Notes under the pieces: generated by a model | Database searches by the model: none | Seen by the model: only the letters and a program-made list of their open reading frames with translations | Told to the model about the DNA's origin: nothing | In this document: piece after piece, positions 27,223 to 36,202 of the stretch | Layout: each line of letters opens with the position of its first letter | Position numbering within the stretch: position 1 is the first letter of the stretch | Program-made: the position numbers and the translations under genes | Assembly (NCBI RefSeq): GCF_024206475.1 | Contig: NZ_JAMBPR010000007.1 | Span: forward strand, 111,887 to 175,886 | Direction: 5' to 3' | Source: Paraburkholderia sp. CNPSo 3274 | Lineage (GTDB): Bacteria > Pseudomonadota > Gammaproteobacteria > Burkholderiales > Burkholderiaceae | DNA: 64,000 nt

Positions 27223-28269
27223 TTAGCTCGCCGCGAATCGCGCCCGATAGTCGAGCGGCAGCACGCCATAAGACCTTTCGAACGCGCGCCGCAGATTCTG
27301 TTCGGTGCCGAAACCGCAGTCGGCCGCAATGCGCTTGAGCGGCCGGCGCGACTGCACGAGCGCGTGTGCGGCGGCCTCCACCCGCATCGCCGCGACCGTG
27401 CGCGCCGGGGTGCGCCCCACCGCGTCGACGTATCGGCGCGCGAAGGTACGCGGGCTCATGCGCGCTTCTTCGGCCAGGCGCTCGACGCTCAACTCGCCGT
27501 GCAGATTGGCAGCCATCCAGCCGTGCAGCGCGTCGAACTCCGCGCCCGCGGTGGCCTGCGCCGCGAGCGCCTCGCTGAACTGCGACTGGCCGCCGGGCCG
27601 CTTCATGAACACGACGAGGCGGCGCGCCGCCTGCATCGCGACCGCATGGCCGCAGTCCTCCTCGATCAGCGCGAGCGCGAGATCGATGCCCGCCGTCACA
27701 CCTGCCGACGTCCACACCACGCGGCCGTCGCGCTCGTCACGGATGAAAATCGGCTCGGGATCGACTTCGACGCGGGGAAAGCGCCGCGCGAGCTGGGCTG
27801 CGTTGCGCCAGTGCGTGGCGGCGCGGCGGCCGTCGAGCAGGCCGGCCGCGGCGAGATAGAACGCACCCGTGCAGACCGACGCAACGCGGCGAGCGTGCGG
27901 CGCGGCCGCCGCGATCCAGGCGACGAGTTCGGGTTGCAGCGCGGTGGTGTGGTCCGCAGTGTCGTAGATAGGCACGCCGGGCACGATCAGCGTGTCGATC
28001 GTGGCGGGCTCGAGCGAGTCGAGCCGCTCGGTGACGATGGGCATGCCCGCGAAGGTGGGCAGCACGCCGCCAGCGACCGAGGCGAGCGTCGTGCGGTAAG
28101 CGCACGGCTCGCCACCGCTTGTGCAGCTTGTGCCGCTCGCTGCACGCATCGCCAGCTCGGCGCGCCAGAACGCCTCGACGGGACCGCAGGCGTCGAGCAG
28201 CACGAGCTCGGGCGCAACGGCGAACACGACATGGCGTTCAGCGGCATGGGACGACGGTTGAGACGGCAT
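27223..28269 (-). CDS. GlxA-family transcriptional regulator (DJ-1/PfpI plus AraC HTH)
   Basis: 348 residues. Residues ~10-200 form a DJ-1/PfpI-like domain with the nucleophile-elbow Cys in SVCTGAFYLAAAGLLDGR. The C-terminal ~100 residues are an AraC-type DNA-binding domain (LSVERLAEEARMSPRTFARR and PLKRIAADCGFGTEQNLRRA). Such proteins sense small metabolites or act as activators. No obvious target neighbours it, apart from a small lipoprotein gene 123 bases upstream on the same strand. Confidence 0.92.
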   Translation of the reverse strand: MPSQPSSHAAERHVVFAVAPELVLLDACGPVEAFWRAELAMRAASGTSCTSGGEPCAYRTTLASVAGGVLPTFAGMPIVTERLDSLEPATIDTLIVPGVPIYDTADHTTALQPELVAWIAAAAPHARRVASVCTGAFYLAAAGLLDGRRAATHWRNAAQLARRFPRVEVDPEPIFIRDERDGRVVWTSAGVTAGIDLALALIEEDCGHAVAMQAARRLVVFMKRPGGQSQFSEALAAQATAGAEFDALHGWMAANLHGELSVERLAEEARMSPRTFARRYVDAVGRTPARTVAAMRVEAAAHALVQSRRPLKRIAADCGFGTEQNLRRAFERSYGVLPLDYRARFAAS

Positions 28270-28392
28270 GGCGGCGAACTCGGTGCTGACGATACGGCCG
28301 TATCATCGCACGCACGCGGTTGGCAGTCTGGTCAAAGTGACATCAAATACTGCCAGTCAGTCGGCAGGGACCACGGGATGACCCCTGGCCGC

Positions 28393-28539
28393 TCACTTGT
28401 GGAACGTGACGCCCTCGTCGATCGTGCCGTACATCGTGATGCCGCTCGCGCTGCTCGACGACGGCGCGGAACCGCCTGCACAGGCGGCGCACAAGGCGGC
28501 GAGCGCGGCAACGGCAAAAAGAGCCAGGAAGCGTTTCAT
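28393..28539 (-). CDS. Tiny exported lipoprotein-like ORF with porin-like tail
   Basis: A 48-residue reading frame. The first ~20 residues (MKRFLALFAVAALAALCAAC) look like a lipoprotein signal with Cys20 as lipidation site, though Cys at -3 is unusual. After a Ser/Gly linker, the end (ITMYGTIDEGVTFHK) resembles the first beta strand of Burkholderiales porins, whose mature N-termini read like SSVTLYGxIDxGxxY. It stops there, so it is no porin. It may be a genuine small lipoprotein or a relic. No classical ribosome binding site is seen. Confidence 0.5.
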   Translation of the reverse strand: MKRFLALFAVAALAALCAACAGGSAPSSSSASGITMYGTIDEGVTFHK

Positions 28540-28756
28540 AAAAGGGCAAGCCATTCGCGTGAATAAACGATTTTAGCGCGGCGCTCCCCTGCGTCGCAGT
28601 ACGTACCGCTGCAGGCAATGCTTTGGGCCACATCGCTGGGCCATCGAGCGGCTGCAATCGACACTTCATCGTAGACTGAAACGTCGAATGCGCCATTTCG
28701 CTAAAGTAACGGTGTGGGCGACATCAGCCGCCATCGCAAGCCAGCAAGGAGCCGCC

Positions 28757-29479
28757 ATGAACCTCCCCGCCACCGACGAATCGAGCCACTTCCCGGGCCT
28801 CGCGCGCGTTGCCGCGCTGCTCGCCGATCCGGGCCGCGCCGCCATGCTATGGGCGCTGATGGACGGCAGCGCGCGGCCCGCGGGCGAACTCACGATGATC
28901 GCGGGCCTTTCGCCTTCGGCGGCGAGCGGCCACCTCGCGCGCCTGACCGACGGCGGGCTCCTCGCGCTCGACGTGCGCGGCCGCCACCGCTATTACCGGA
29001 TCGCTACCCCCGAGATCGCCGCGGCGATCGAGGCGCTCATGAACGTCGCGCATGTGTCCAACGCCGGCACCTCGCAGCGCCCGGCGCCGCGCCCCGCGCG
29101 TACGGTGCCGCTGGAAATGCGCCATGCGCGCACCTGCTACGACCACATGGCCGGCGAAGTGGCCGTGCAGGTGTTCGAGCGCCTCGTGGACGGCGGCCTG
29201 CTGGTACGCGACGGCGACACGCTCGAAGCCACGCCCGAGGGCGCGGCGCGTCTCGCGGCATGGGGCGTGGACGTGACGGCGCTGCGTGCGCGGCGGCGGC
29301 GCTTCGCCTGCACCTGCCTCGACTGGAGCGAGCGCAGGCCGCACGTGGGCGGCGCACTCGGCGCGGCGCTGCTCGATTCGTGGATGCATGGCGGCTGGAT
29401 CGAGCGTACGAGCCGCCCGCGCGTGTTGCGCATCACGCCCAAGGGACAGCGGGAGTTCGATGCGATCGTCGGCGCTTGA
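28757..29479 (+). CDS. ArsR-family winged-helix regulator
   Basis: A 240-residue regulator. The N-terminal winged helix (residues ~12-95: LARVAALLADPGRAAMLWAL, then LSPSAASGHLARLTDGGLL) is typical of ArsR/SmtB proteins. It has a C-terminal extension of ~130 residues with several Cys (CYDHMAG, FACTCLDW) that might bind metal or sense thiol state. AAGGAG lies 5 bases before the ATG at 28757, which decides the start. No structural gene is adjacent in the same operon. Confidence 0.88.
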   Translation: MNLPATDESSHFPGLARVAALLADPGRAAMLWALMDGSARPAGELTMIAGLSPSAASGHLARLTDGGLLALDVRGRHRYYRIATPEIAAAIEALMNVAHVSNAGTSQRPAPRPARTVPLEMRHARTCYDHMAGEVAVQVFERLVDGGLLVRDGDTLEATPEGAARLAAWGVDVTALRARRRRFACTCLDWSERRPHVGGALGAALLDSWMHGGWIERTSRPRVLRITPKGQREFDAIVGA

Positions 29480-29723
29480 AGCACCTGGTAGCACCGGGTG
29501 CGCGCGCCGGATTAACTGACAAATACCCGACAAAATCACCGTTTTCGCGCGCAAAAATGCGCGTTCCGCCCGCGGTCACACGTTCTGTTACATCTGGTGC
29601 ATAAGCCTTAACAAATCCGTGTGCATGGAAACAAGCCCGCCAGATACAGTGCCCTGCATGGGATGGCACCAAGCGCTAATGCGTCAAGGTACACAAGCGC
29701 CAGATCCCATCGACAGGAGAACA

Positions 29724-32213
29724 ATGATGACGACGCGCACACCTACGCTCACCCAGTTTCGCCGCACCTCGCGCCGCACGCTGTTTGCGCTCGCCGCGCT
29801 CGCGGCGCTGAACCTCGCCGCCGCGCCCGCGGCCTTCGCGCAGGAGGCGCCCCCCGATGCCGCGACCGCCCCCGCCGCCACGGGCGGCGATCCGCCGAGC
29901 CGCGTCGCGCGTCTGGACTACATGGCCGGCGCCGTGACCACCGAGCCGGCCGGCGCGAGCGACTGGTCGTACGCGCAGCTCAACCGCCCCCTCACGACCG
30001 GCGACCAGCTCTGGAACGACGCCAATGGGCGCTCGGAACTGCACATCGGCTCGACGGCGGTGCGCCTCGGCGCGCAAACGAGCCTCGACGTCCTGAATCT
30101 CGACGATCAAACCTCGCAGCTCAAAGTCGCGCAGGGCACGCTCTCGACCCGTGTGCGTGAAGTGCCGCCCGGCACCTCGTATGAAATCGACACGCCGAAC
30201 CTCGCACTCGGCGTGACGAGCCCCGGCGACTATCGCGTGGATGTGGCGCCCGACGGCAGCAGCACAACCGTCACCGTCCGCAGCGGGAGCGTGACGGTGT
30301 ACGGCGAAAACGGTCAGACGCCGATGACGGCTGGCCAGCAAGTCCGCTTCGCCGGCACCGACCTGCAGCAGGTGGCAAGCGACCAGGCGCCGCCGCCTGA
30401 CGCCTTCGATCAGTGGGCGCTCGCGCGCGACGCCGCCGAGGACCGCTCGGTCTCGGCGCGCTATGTCTCGCGCGACGTCCCGGGCTACCAGGACCTCGAC
30501 AACAACGGCACCTGGCGCAGCGACCCGCAGTACGGCGAAGTCTGGACGCCGAACTCGGTGCCCGCGGGCTGGGCGCCGTATCACGACGGCCACTGGGTTT
30601 GGCAGGCGCCGTGGGGCTGGACGTGGGTCGATGACGCGCCCTGGGGCTTCGCGCCGTACCACTACGGCCGCTGGGCTCACGTCGACGATTCGTGGGCGTG
30701 GGTGCCCGGGCCGATCGTCGAGAGCGCGCCGCCCGTCTATGCCCCGGCGCTGGTCGCGTTCGTGGGCGGCGGAGACGGTGGCACGGACTGGGGCGTCAAT
30801 CTCGCGGTGGGCGGCGTCGCAGCCGCCGGCGTCGCCTGGTTCGCACTCGGACCGGGTGAACCGTGGCATCCGCACTCGGGTGGCTGGAGCCCGCACTACT
30901 ACGAGCGCGTGAACCAGACTGTCGTCAACAATTACCGGCGCGACGTCAACATCACGAATATCAACGTTCACAACACCTACGTGAACTATCGCGCGCCGGG
31001 TGCGGTGACGGCTGTGCCGGCCACGGCGTTCGTCCACGGGCAACCGGTCTCGCGGTTCGCGCAACGTGTCGATCCGCAGCAATGGCGCAATGCGCACATC
31101 GATCCGGGCACGCCCGGCATCGCGCCCGTGAAGGGCAGCTTCGGGCCCAACATGCGACGCGCCGACTACCGCCCGCCCGCGGCGCTCAATCAGCGCCAGG
31201 TCGTCGCGACGCGCGCGCCTGTCGCGCCGCCCGCGTTCCACGACAACCTCGCGCAACGCTTCGCCCATGCCGGCGGCACGGTGCCGGGTGCAGGCGCGCC
31301 CGTGGTGCGCGTCCCGGCGGCGGCGCATGCGCCCTCCTCGCCGTTCTCTCCGGCCGCTCATGGCGCGTGGCCCGCACAGAACGTGCGCGTCGTGCCGCCG
31401 CATTCACCGGTGCTTGGCGCGACCGGCAGGCCGGCTGGCCCGCAGATGCAAGCCGGCCGTCCGGGTATGCCCGGCGGCGCGCCCCAACCGGGCGCCGCGG
31501 CGGCCAACGCCATACCGCGTGGCCCCGAGCATGGCCAGCCGGGCATGCCGCCCGCTGCCGCGCAGGAACATGGCGTGCCGCGTCCACCGCAGATTGCGGG
31601 CCGGCCCGGAGGCAGCGCGCCCGCAGCCGGTCAGCCCGGCCCGGGCGCCATGAACGCGGCGCGCGGCGAAGCGCATCAGCCAGCCTGGACGCAGCCGCAC
31701 GCGGCGATGGCCACGCGTGGCCAGCCGGGCGGCAACGAGGCAGGCAGACCGCCCGCCGTCGCGATGCAGGAGCAGCGTGACGCGGCGCGGGCCCAGCCGC
31801 AGGCGCAAGCGCAGCAACGGATGCCCGAGCCGGCCGCGGCGCAACACGGCCCGCAGATGCCACCGCAAGCCGAGGCGCGGCCGGCGCAGCAGCCCGCGGC
31901 GCGCCCCGAGTTCCATCCGCAGGCGCAAGCTCAGCCGCAGCCGCAACAACGTGCTGAGGGCCGTCCGCAGCCGCAGCCCCAGCCACGTCAGGAATTCCAC
32001 CCGCAGCCGCAACCGCAACCGCAGCAGCGCGCCGAAGCCCGTCCGCAGCCGCAACCGCAGCCGCGCCAGGAATTTCATCCGCAGCCCCAGCCGCAGCAGC
32101 ACGCGGAGGCTCGCCCGCAGCCGCAGCCCCAACCGCGTCCTCAGCCGCAGCCCGCGCCGCATCCGCAAGAGCGCGCAAGCGGCAACAATCACGACGATCA
32201 CCACCACGGCTGA
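29724..32213 (+). CDS. Exported FecR/DUF6600-type protein with Pro/Gln-rich tail
   Basis: 829 residues. A signal peptide (residues 1-39, ending AFAQ) is followed by a FecR-like region (~60-200, ending SVTVYGENGQTPMTAGQQVR). Then come Trp/Tyr-rich repeats characteristic of DUF6600 (WAPYHDGHWVWQAPWGWTWV, then WGFAPYHYGRWA). The C-terminal ~300 residues are Pro/Gln/Ala-rich and disordered and end in a His-rich DDHHHG. AGGAGA precedes the ATG at 29724. Probably surface or periplasmic; function unknown. A strong terminator follows. Confidence 0.85.
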   Translation: MMTTRTPTLTQFRRTSRRTLFALAALAALNLAAAPAAFAQEAPPDAATAPAATGGDPPSRVARLDYMAGAVTTEPAGASDWSYAQLNRPLTTGDQLWNDANGRSELHIGSTAVRLGAQTSLDVLNLDDQTSQLKVAQGTLSTRVREVPPGTSYEIDTPNLALGVTSPGDYRVDVAPDGSSTTVTVRSGSVTVYGENGQTPMTAGQQVRFAGTDLQQVASDQAPPPDAFDQWALARDAAEDRSVSARYVSRDVPGYQDLDNNGTWRSDPQYGEVWTPNSVPAGWAPYHDGHWVWQAPWGWTWVDDAPWGFAPYHYGRWAHVDDSWAWVPGPIVESAPPVYAPALVAFVGGGDGGTDWGVNLAVGGVAAAGVAWFALGPGEPWHPHSGGWSPHYYERVNQTVVNNYRRDVNITNINVHNTYVNYRAPGAVTAVPATAFVHGQPVSRFAQRVDPQQWRNAHIDPGTPGIAPVKGSFGPNMRRADYRPPAALNQRQVVATRAPVAPPAFHDNLAQRFAHAGGTVPGAGAPVVRVPAAAHAPSSPFSPAAHGAWPAQNVRVVPPHSPVLGATGRPAGPQMQAGRPGMPGGAPQPGAAAANAIPRGPEHGQPGMPPAAAQEHGVPRPPQIAGRPGGSAPAAGQPGPGAMNAARGEAHQPAWTQPHAAMATRGQPGGNEAGRPPAVAMQEQRDAARAQPQAQAQQRMPEPAAAQHGPQMPPQAEARPAQQPAARPEFHPQAQAQPQPQQRAEGRPQPQPQPRQEFHPQPQPQPQQRAEARPQPQPQPRQEFHPQPQPQQHAEARPQPQPQPRPQPQPAPHPQERASGNNHDDHHHG
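31902..32165 (+). repeat. Pro-Gln coding repeats
   Basis: Roughly 24-26-residue units built as RPQPQPQPRQEFHPQ plus PQPQQRAEA occur two and a half times, preceded by a degenerate copy. Near-identical DNA makes length variation by slippage likely. Confidence 0.75.
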
Positions 32214-32229
32214 TCGCCGCGCCATCAAC

Positions 32230-32268
32230 GAAAAAGCCCGCGAACGTCGCCGTTCGCGGGCTTTTTTT
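32230..32268. terminator. Bidirectional terminator between DUF6600 gene and thyA
   Basis: A 12-bp stem (agcccgcgaacg / cgttcgcgggct) with a 4-base loop, flanked by A5 and T7, between convergent genes. Confidence 0.92.
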
Positions 32269-32310
32269 CATGGCGCGGTCATACCGGCCACTAACGGGAT
32301 TGCAATCGCA

Positions 32311-33282
32311 TCATACCGCCATCGGCGCGGTGAGCGGCTCGTGATGCCGGTAGTCGACGAGCGAGAAGTCGGACGGCTCCGCCTTTTCGAGCCACTCCGG
32401 CTCGTAGACGCCGGTCTTCGCGTACTCGGGCACGCGCTCGGAGATGGCCAGACGCGGGCTCGCGTACGGCTCCCGGCGCAGCTGCTCGTTCAGCATATCG
32501 AGCTGGTTCTCGTAAATATGCGCGTCGCCGATGAAGTACGTGAACCAGCGCGGCGTATAACCCGTCAACCGGCCCACGAGGTGCAGCAACACCGCGCCTT
32601 CGGTCAGGTTGAACGGCGTGCCGAGGCCCACATCATTGCTGCGGATATAGAGGCACAGCGAGATCTCACGCTTCGTCGGGTTCGGCAGGAACTGGTACAG
32701 CAGGTGGCAAGCCGGCAACGCGATCTCTTCGAGCACGGCCGGATTCCAGCCATGAAACAAAATTCGCCGGTCGGTCGGGTTGCTCATGATCGTATCGAGG
32801 CACTGGCGCAACTGGTCAACCGCTTTGTAGAGCAGCACCTTGGGGCGGCCATCCCCGGAAAATTCCGCCACGCGCGCGTAGCCGCGCGATTGCGCGTCGG
32901 CGAGCTGCGCGGCGGCATCGGCGTCGAGCACCTTGTAAGCTGGCCAGCGCCGCCATTGCACGCCGTACACGTCGCCCAGGTCGTCCGTGCCCTCGCGGTA
33001 CGGGTTGGCGAGCCACTGGGCGTTCTCGTTCGCGTTGGCGTCCCAGACCTTGCAGCCAAGCGCCCGGAAGTCGGCTGCGCTGCGCGAGGCGCGCAAAAAT
33101 CCGATCAGCTCGCCCACCGCCGACTTGAACGCCAGCTTCTTCGTCGTCACCGCGGGAAAGCCCTCCTGCAGGTCGAAGCGCAGCATGGCGCCCGGCTGGC
33201 TGATCGTGCGAATGCCGGTACGGTTTTCCTGCCAGGTGCCGGTGTCGAGAATCGAGCGGACGAGCTCGAGATACTGTTTCAT
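32311..33282 (-). CDS. thyA: Thymidylate synthase
   Basis: A 323-residue ThyA making dTMP from dUMP with methylene-tetrahydrofolate. The catalytic Cys is in PACHLLYQF, the dUMP phosphate-binding Arg region in [13 protein letters not shown], and the [12 protein letters not shown] and [11 protein letters not shown] motifs are intact. The ~50-residue insert around residues 85-145 makes it one of the longer forms. Start MKQYLELV is the family start. Its usual partner folA lies 10.6 kb away, beyond the secretion cluster. Confidence 0.96.
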   Translation of the reverse strand: MKQYLELVRSILDTGTWQENRTGIRTISQPGAMLRFDLQEGFPAVTTKKLAFKSAVGELIGFLRASRSAADFRALGCKVWDANANENAQWLANPYREGTDDLGDVYGVQWRRWPAYKVLDADAAAQLADAQSRGYARVAEFSGDGRPKVLLYKAVDQLRQCLDTIMSNPTDRRILFHGWNPAVLEEIALPACHLLYQFLPNPTKREISLCLYIRSNDVGLGTPFNLTEGAVLLHLVGRLTGYTPRWFTYFIGDAHIYENQLDMLNEQLRREPYASPRLAISERVPEYAKTGVYEPEWLEKAEPSDFSLVDYRHHEPLTAPMAV

Positions 33283-33606
33283 GCGCGGTTCCCTCGTCGG
33301 GCACGTGACGCCCGGTTCGGATTCAGGATGGAAAAGGAGGATTCTACCCGGCGCGCGTGTCGCGGGTCGGCCGCGCCGAAAGCGCGAGCCCGTCACGCAA
33401 CGGGGACAAGGGCAGGACGCCCACAGGACGGGCTACAACGAGCCCAACGAAATGCTCACGGCGCAACGAGGCGCGGCGAGATGAACCGCCATGGCAATGG
33501 CCAGGCAAAAGCGACGGCACGCGGTCAATGCGCAGAGCACGAGAGCACCGCTCGCCTCAATCAACGTCAGTCAATCTCGATCAACCTCAAGCAGCCCCAC
33601 CCCACC
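33283..33606. promoter_or_regulatory. Gene-free region between thyA and the sigma54 activator gene
   Basis: 324 bases. A minus-strand TAGAAT (33341-33346) about 60 bases before thyA is a plausible -10; no good -35 is seen. The half next to the activator gene contains a short tandem repeat (33556-33590). Nothing else recognised. Confidence 0.4.
33556..33590. repeat. 10-bp tandem repeat, about 3.5 copies
   Basis: Units ctcaatcaac, gtcagtcaat, ctcgatcaac, ctcaa share the pattern (c/g)tc(a/g)(a/g)tcaa(c/t). It lies just after the stop of the minus-strand activator gene. Confidence 0.5.
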
Positions 33607-34992
33607 TCAACCGCCCGAAGCCAGGCCGCCCGGATGCGGCGCGAGCGGCTCGCTCTCCATATGGCGCATGCCATGCGCGCACAAGAGCCGGTACAAGGTC
33701 ACGCGCGAGATGCCGAGCTCCTGGGCGGCGTCGCCAAGGCGGCCGCGATGGCGCAGCAGCGCGAGTTCGATGGCCTGGCGCTCGGCGGCTTCACGCGCCT
33801 GGGCAAGCGAGACCGGCACCACCTCGACGTAGTCGCCGAGTTCGAGATCGCGCGCCGTGATCGCACGGCCTTCCGACATCACGATGGCGCGCCGCACGCG
33901 GTTGATCAGTTCGCGCACGTTGCCGGGCCAGCTGTAGTTGTGCAGTGCCGCGATGGCGTCGGGCGAAAAGCCGCGCAGGCGCCGGCTGCCGTCCTTCTTG
34001 AAGCGCTCGAGCATGTGCCGCGCGAGCAGCTCGATGTCCTTGCCGCGCGCGCGCAGCGGCGGCTCGTCGATCTGCAGCACGCACAGACGGTGATACAAGT
34101 CCTGGCGAAAGCGCCCTTCCACCATCGCCGCGCGCATGTCGACGTGCGTGGCCGAGATGATCCGCACGTCCACGGGAAGCGACTGATGACCGCCGAGGCG
34201 CTCGATCTTGCCTTCCTGCAGGAAGCGCAGCAGGCTCGCCTGGCTTTCCATGGGCAGATCGCCGATTTCGTCGAGAAAGAGCGTGCCGCCGTTGGCCGAT
34301 TCGACCCGGCCGACCTTGCGCTGGCTCGCGCCCGTGAACGCGCCGCGTTCGTAGCCGAACAGCTCGGACTGCAGCAGATGCGGGGGAATGGCGCCGCAGT
34401 TGATCGGCACGAACGGCGCACTACGCCGCGACGAGCGCTCGTGGATTGCGACTGCCGTGAGTTCCTTGCCCGTGCCCGACTCGCCCGAGATGAACACCGG
34501 CGCATCGGTCAGCGCGACTTTGCGGATCGAGCGGAACAGCGCCAGCATCGCCTCGCACGAGCCGACCATTTCGCCTTCGGTGCCGCCCGTCGTATCGTTC
34601 GAGGCGACCTCGCCGAGCGAAACCATGCCATACGCGTGGCCGACGGAATCGACGATGCGATCGCCGTTCCAGGGGACCGTTACGTAATCGAAACAGTAAT
34701 CGCGCACCAGGCGGCGCAGCGTTGCGTCCTGCAATTGCCCGGTCGTGGTCGCAGCGACCCAGCCGACGTTGGGCAGCGTAAGGCACGGCTCGAACGAGCC
34801 GATTTCATGCAGATGAAATTCGCTTGAAAGATCGAGCAGACCCCCCGCAGGCATACCCGCACGGAGCGCGCGCCGCGCGTCCCGCGCGTTGCCGACGATC
34901 TCCACCTGCCAGCCACGCTCGTGGAACCGTTCGTTCAACGCTTCGACCGGTTTTCGCGTCACGTACACCAATTGCCGCGTTGCAGGTTCCAT
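33607..34992 (-). CDS. VpsR-like sigma54-dependent activator (copy 1)
   Basis: 461 residues in three parts. An N-terminal degenerate receiver-like domain (~1-125) has the DLS acidic position and the conserved CFDYVTVP and GHAYGMVSL segments. A sigma54 AAA+ domain (~140-375) has Walker A GESGTGKE, the sigma54-contacting GAFTGA and Walker B TLFLDEIGD, all intact. A Fis-type helix-turn-helix (DAAQELGISRVTLYRLL) ends the protein. The layout is that of Vibrio VpsR, a c-di-GMP-responsive biofilm activator. It is transcribed away from the fibre genes and is a close paralogue of the activator at 42279. Probably controls the adjacent sigma54 promoter. Confidence 0.9.
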   Translation of the reverse strand: MEPATRQLVYVTRKPVEALNERFHERGWQVEIVGNARDARRALRAGMPAGGLLDLSSEFHLHEIGSFEPCLTLPNVGWVAATTTGQLQDATLRRLVRDYCFDYVTVPWNGDRIVDSVGHAYGMVSLGEVASNDTTGGTEGEMVGSCEAMLALFRSIRKVALTDAPVFISGESGTGKELTAVAIHERSSRRSAPFVPINCGAIPPHLLQSELFGYERGAFTGASQRKVGRVESANGGTLFLDEIGDLPMESQASLLRFLQEGKIERLGGHQSLPVDVRIISATHVDMRAAMVEGRFRQDLYHRLCVLQIDEPPLRARGKDIELLARHMLERFKKDGSRRLRGFSPDAIAALHNYSWPGNVRELINRVRRAIVMSEGRAITARDLELGDYVEVVPVSLAQAREAAERQAIELALLRHRGRLGDAAQELGISRVTLYRLLCAHGMRHMESEPLAPHPGGLASGG

Positions 34993-35260
34993 TATTCAGA
35001 TCCTCTTGCCAACACCATCGTTTGGAAATGACGGCACGCACCTGAATGTACAGACACGCAGCAAAAAGCGACTTTCGCGTACCTGAAAAAACAGTGAACG
35101 CGCATGCTTTTGCTGACAGTGAATCCCCGAGTTGTGGCGTGTGTGTCAACTTGCCCAGTTGCGGGCTTTTTCTTTTAGGCGTTACGGCTTTTTCTGAAGC
35201 TTACTATAGCCTCGTGGCACTTGGATAGAATTTATGCAATAGGAATGCATAAGGGACTGA

Positions 35261-35274
35261 TGGAAATGTTTCCA
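35261..35274. promoter_or_regulatory. Palindrome, candidate activator-binding site (distal)
   Basis: tggaaa-tg-tttcca is a perfect inverted repeat centred about 256 bases upstream of the predicted transcription start, within normal range for a sigma54 enhancer site. Confidence 0.45.
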
Positions 35275-35406
35275 CCACTTCCGGATATTTTGTCAGTGCA
35301 GAAATAATTACAGATGTTTCCATTCTCTGAATAGTTAAGCGTTTGGCGCGCAAACGTTCTCCTTTGAAACCGGTATCGCATTCCAAACGGGTTTAAACGG
35401 CCTCAC

Positions 35407-35422
35407 GTTTCAGTGCTGAAAC
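35407..35422. promoter_or_regulatory. Palindrome, candidate activator-binding site (proximal)
   Basis: gtttcag-tg-ctgaaac is a perfect 16-base inverted repeat centred about 109 bases upstream of the predicted start. Confidence 0.45.
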
Positions 35423-35497
35423 ATTTTGGCGAATATCCGCCATTCAAAATTTGCAGAAAATAGTGCGGTTCGAAGCGTATCAATGGATTGCGGGCGA

Positions 35498-35513
35498 TGG
35501 CACACGTTTCGCT
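35498..35513 (+). promoter_or_regulatory. Sigma54 (-24/-12) promoter of the Fap-like cluster
   Basis: TGGCACACGTTTCGCT fits the sigma54 consensus TGGCACG-N4-TTGCW with exact GG-N10-GC spacing (GG 35499-35500, GC 35511-35512) and one change in the -12 block. Predicted start near 35524 leaves a very short leader containing CAGGAGA (35527-35533) before the ATG at 35540. Confidence 0.75.
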
Positions 35514-35539
35514 AAATGTCTCGCACCAGGAGATACGCC

Positions 35540-36082
35540 ATGCGACTCAACATCCAGCAGGTCCGGCGCAGTGTCATCGGCTACGGCAGCGCGTGCGCCG
35601 CCATGCTCGTTCCCGCCGCCCTCCTCGTCCTCTCGCCGGGTGCTCGCGCACAGGTGGTGAACGATGCGCCTGCCACGCCAATCGCAGTCGCCAGCGTCGC
35701 GAACGCCGCCACGGATGTCGTTCCTGCAACACCTGTGGCACTCGTTCCCGCCACGCTCGAAGTGAGCGCGCCGGCCGGCGACGCCAGCTCGACCGGCACA
35801 GACCCGGCCACCGCCACGGCCGCTAGCGCCCACGCCCCGGCCGACCCCGTCGCCTTTGGCAACGACGGCGCCTTCGCGGGCATCGGCTCTCTCGACGACC
35901 AGACGCTTTCGCGCCAGCGCGGCGGCGCCGTCGGAATGGTGATGGTGGCCGCCACGCCGCTGATGCGCGGCAGCAACAACGTGACGCTCTGGGACGAAAT
36001 CGCGCCGCCTGCACCGCTGCCGATCCCCGTCGACGCCACCCAGAACGCGCAGGGCAACGTAGCGAGCTACACGAGAAAGTAA
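35540..36082 (+). CDS. Small exported protein with GG motif, first gene of the Fap-like cluster
   Basis: 180 residues: a long signal peptide (1-38, ending ARAQ), an Ala/Val/Thr/Pro-rich segment, then SLDDQTLSRQRGG at residues 117-129 and a 51-residue C-terminal part rich in hydrophobics (AVGMVMVAATPLM). The segment before Gly128-Gly129 has the look of a double-glycine leader, though it is internal, and a C39 protease is encoded four genes downstream. I recognise no named family; by position it is where fapA stands in Pseudomonas, but similarity was not established. SD CAGGAGA decides the start. Confidence 0.75.
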   Translation: MRLNIQQVRRSVIGYGSACAAMLVPAALLVLSPGARAQVVNDAPATPIAVASVANAATDVVPATPVALVPATLEVSAPAGDASSTGTDPATATAASAHAPADPVAFGNDGAFAGIGSLDDQTLSRQRGGAVGMVMVAATPLMRGSNNVTLWDEIAPPAPLPIPVDATQNAQGNVASYTRK

Positions 36083-36202
36083 TGCTGAGATAGCACCCGT
36101 GCCGCTCGCGGCGCGGTGTCCGGTTCGGTGCGAATGCGCGAAGCCAGGACAAAAGGACCGGACAAGGCGCCATGCGCCGATTCCGGCCAGGAGGAGACCA
36201 GC

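Larger units (their letters stand above)
34993..35539. promoter_or_regulatory. Long AT-rich regulatory region of the Fap-like cluster
   Basis: 547 bases without a gene, noticeably AT-richer than everything around it. It holds two perfect palindromes, further TGGAAA half-sites (35023, 35317 inverted), a weak GCCC/GGGC hairpin with T run (35153-35175), and the -24/-12 promoter at 35498. This is the layout of an enhancer-type control region shared by divergent genes. Confidence 0.7.

Noticed and set aside
31717..34827. A 1036-codon open frame on the plus strand across the 3' end of the DUF6600 gene, thyA and the first activator
   Set aside because: It runs antisense to thyA and to the activator, both with complete catalytic motifs. 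Its translation is Arg-rich and low-complexity, as expected for a frame opened by high GC content.
35540..36082. A bacteriocin or microcin precursor, suggested by the GG motif and the nearby C39 protease
   Set aside because: The GG is at residue 128, far from a leader position behind a signal peptide, and there is no ABC transporter or immunity gene. The context is an envelope fibre system.
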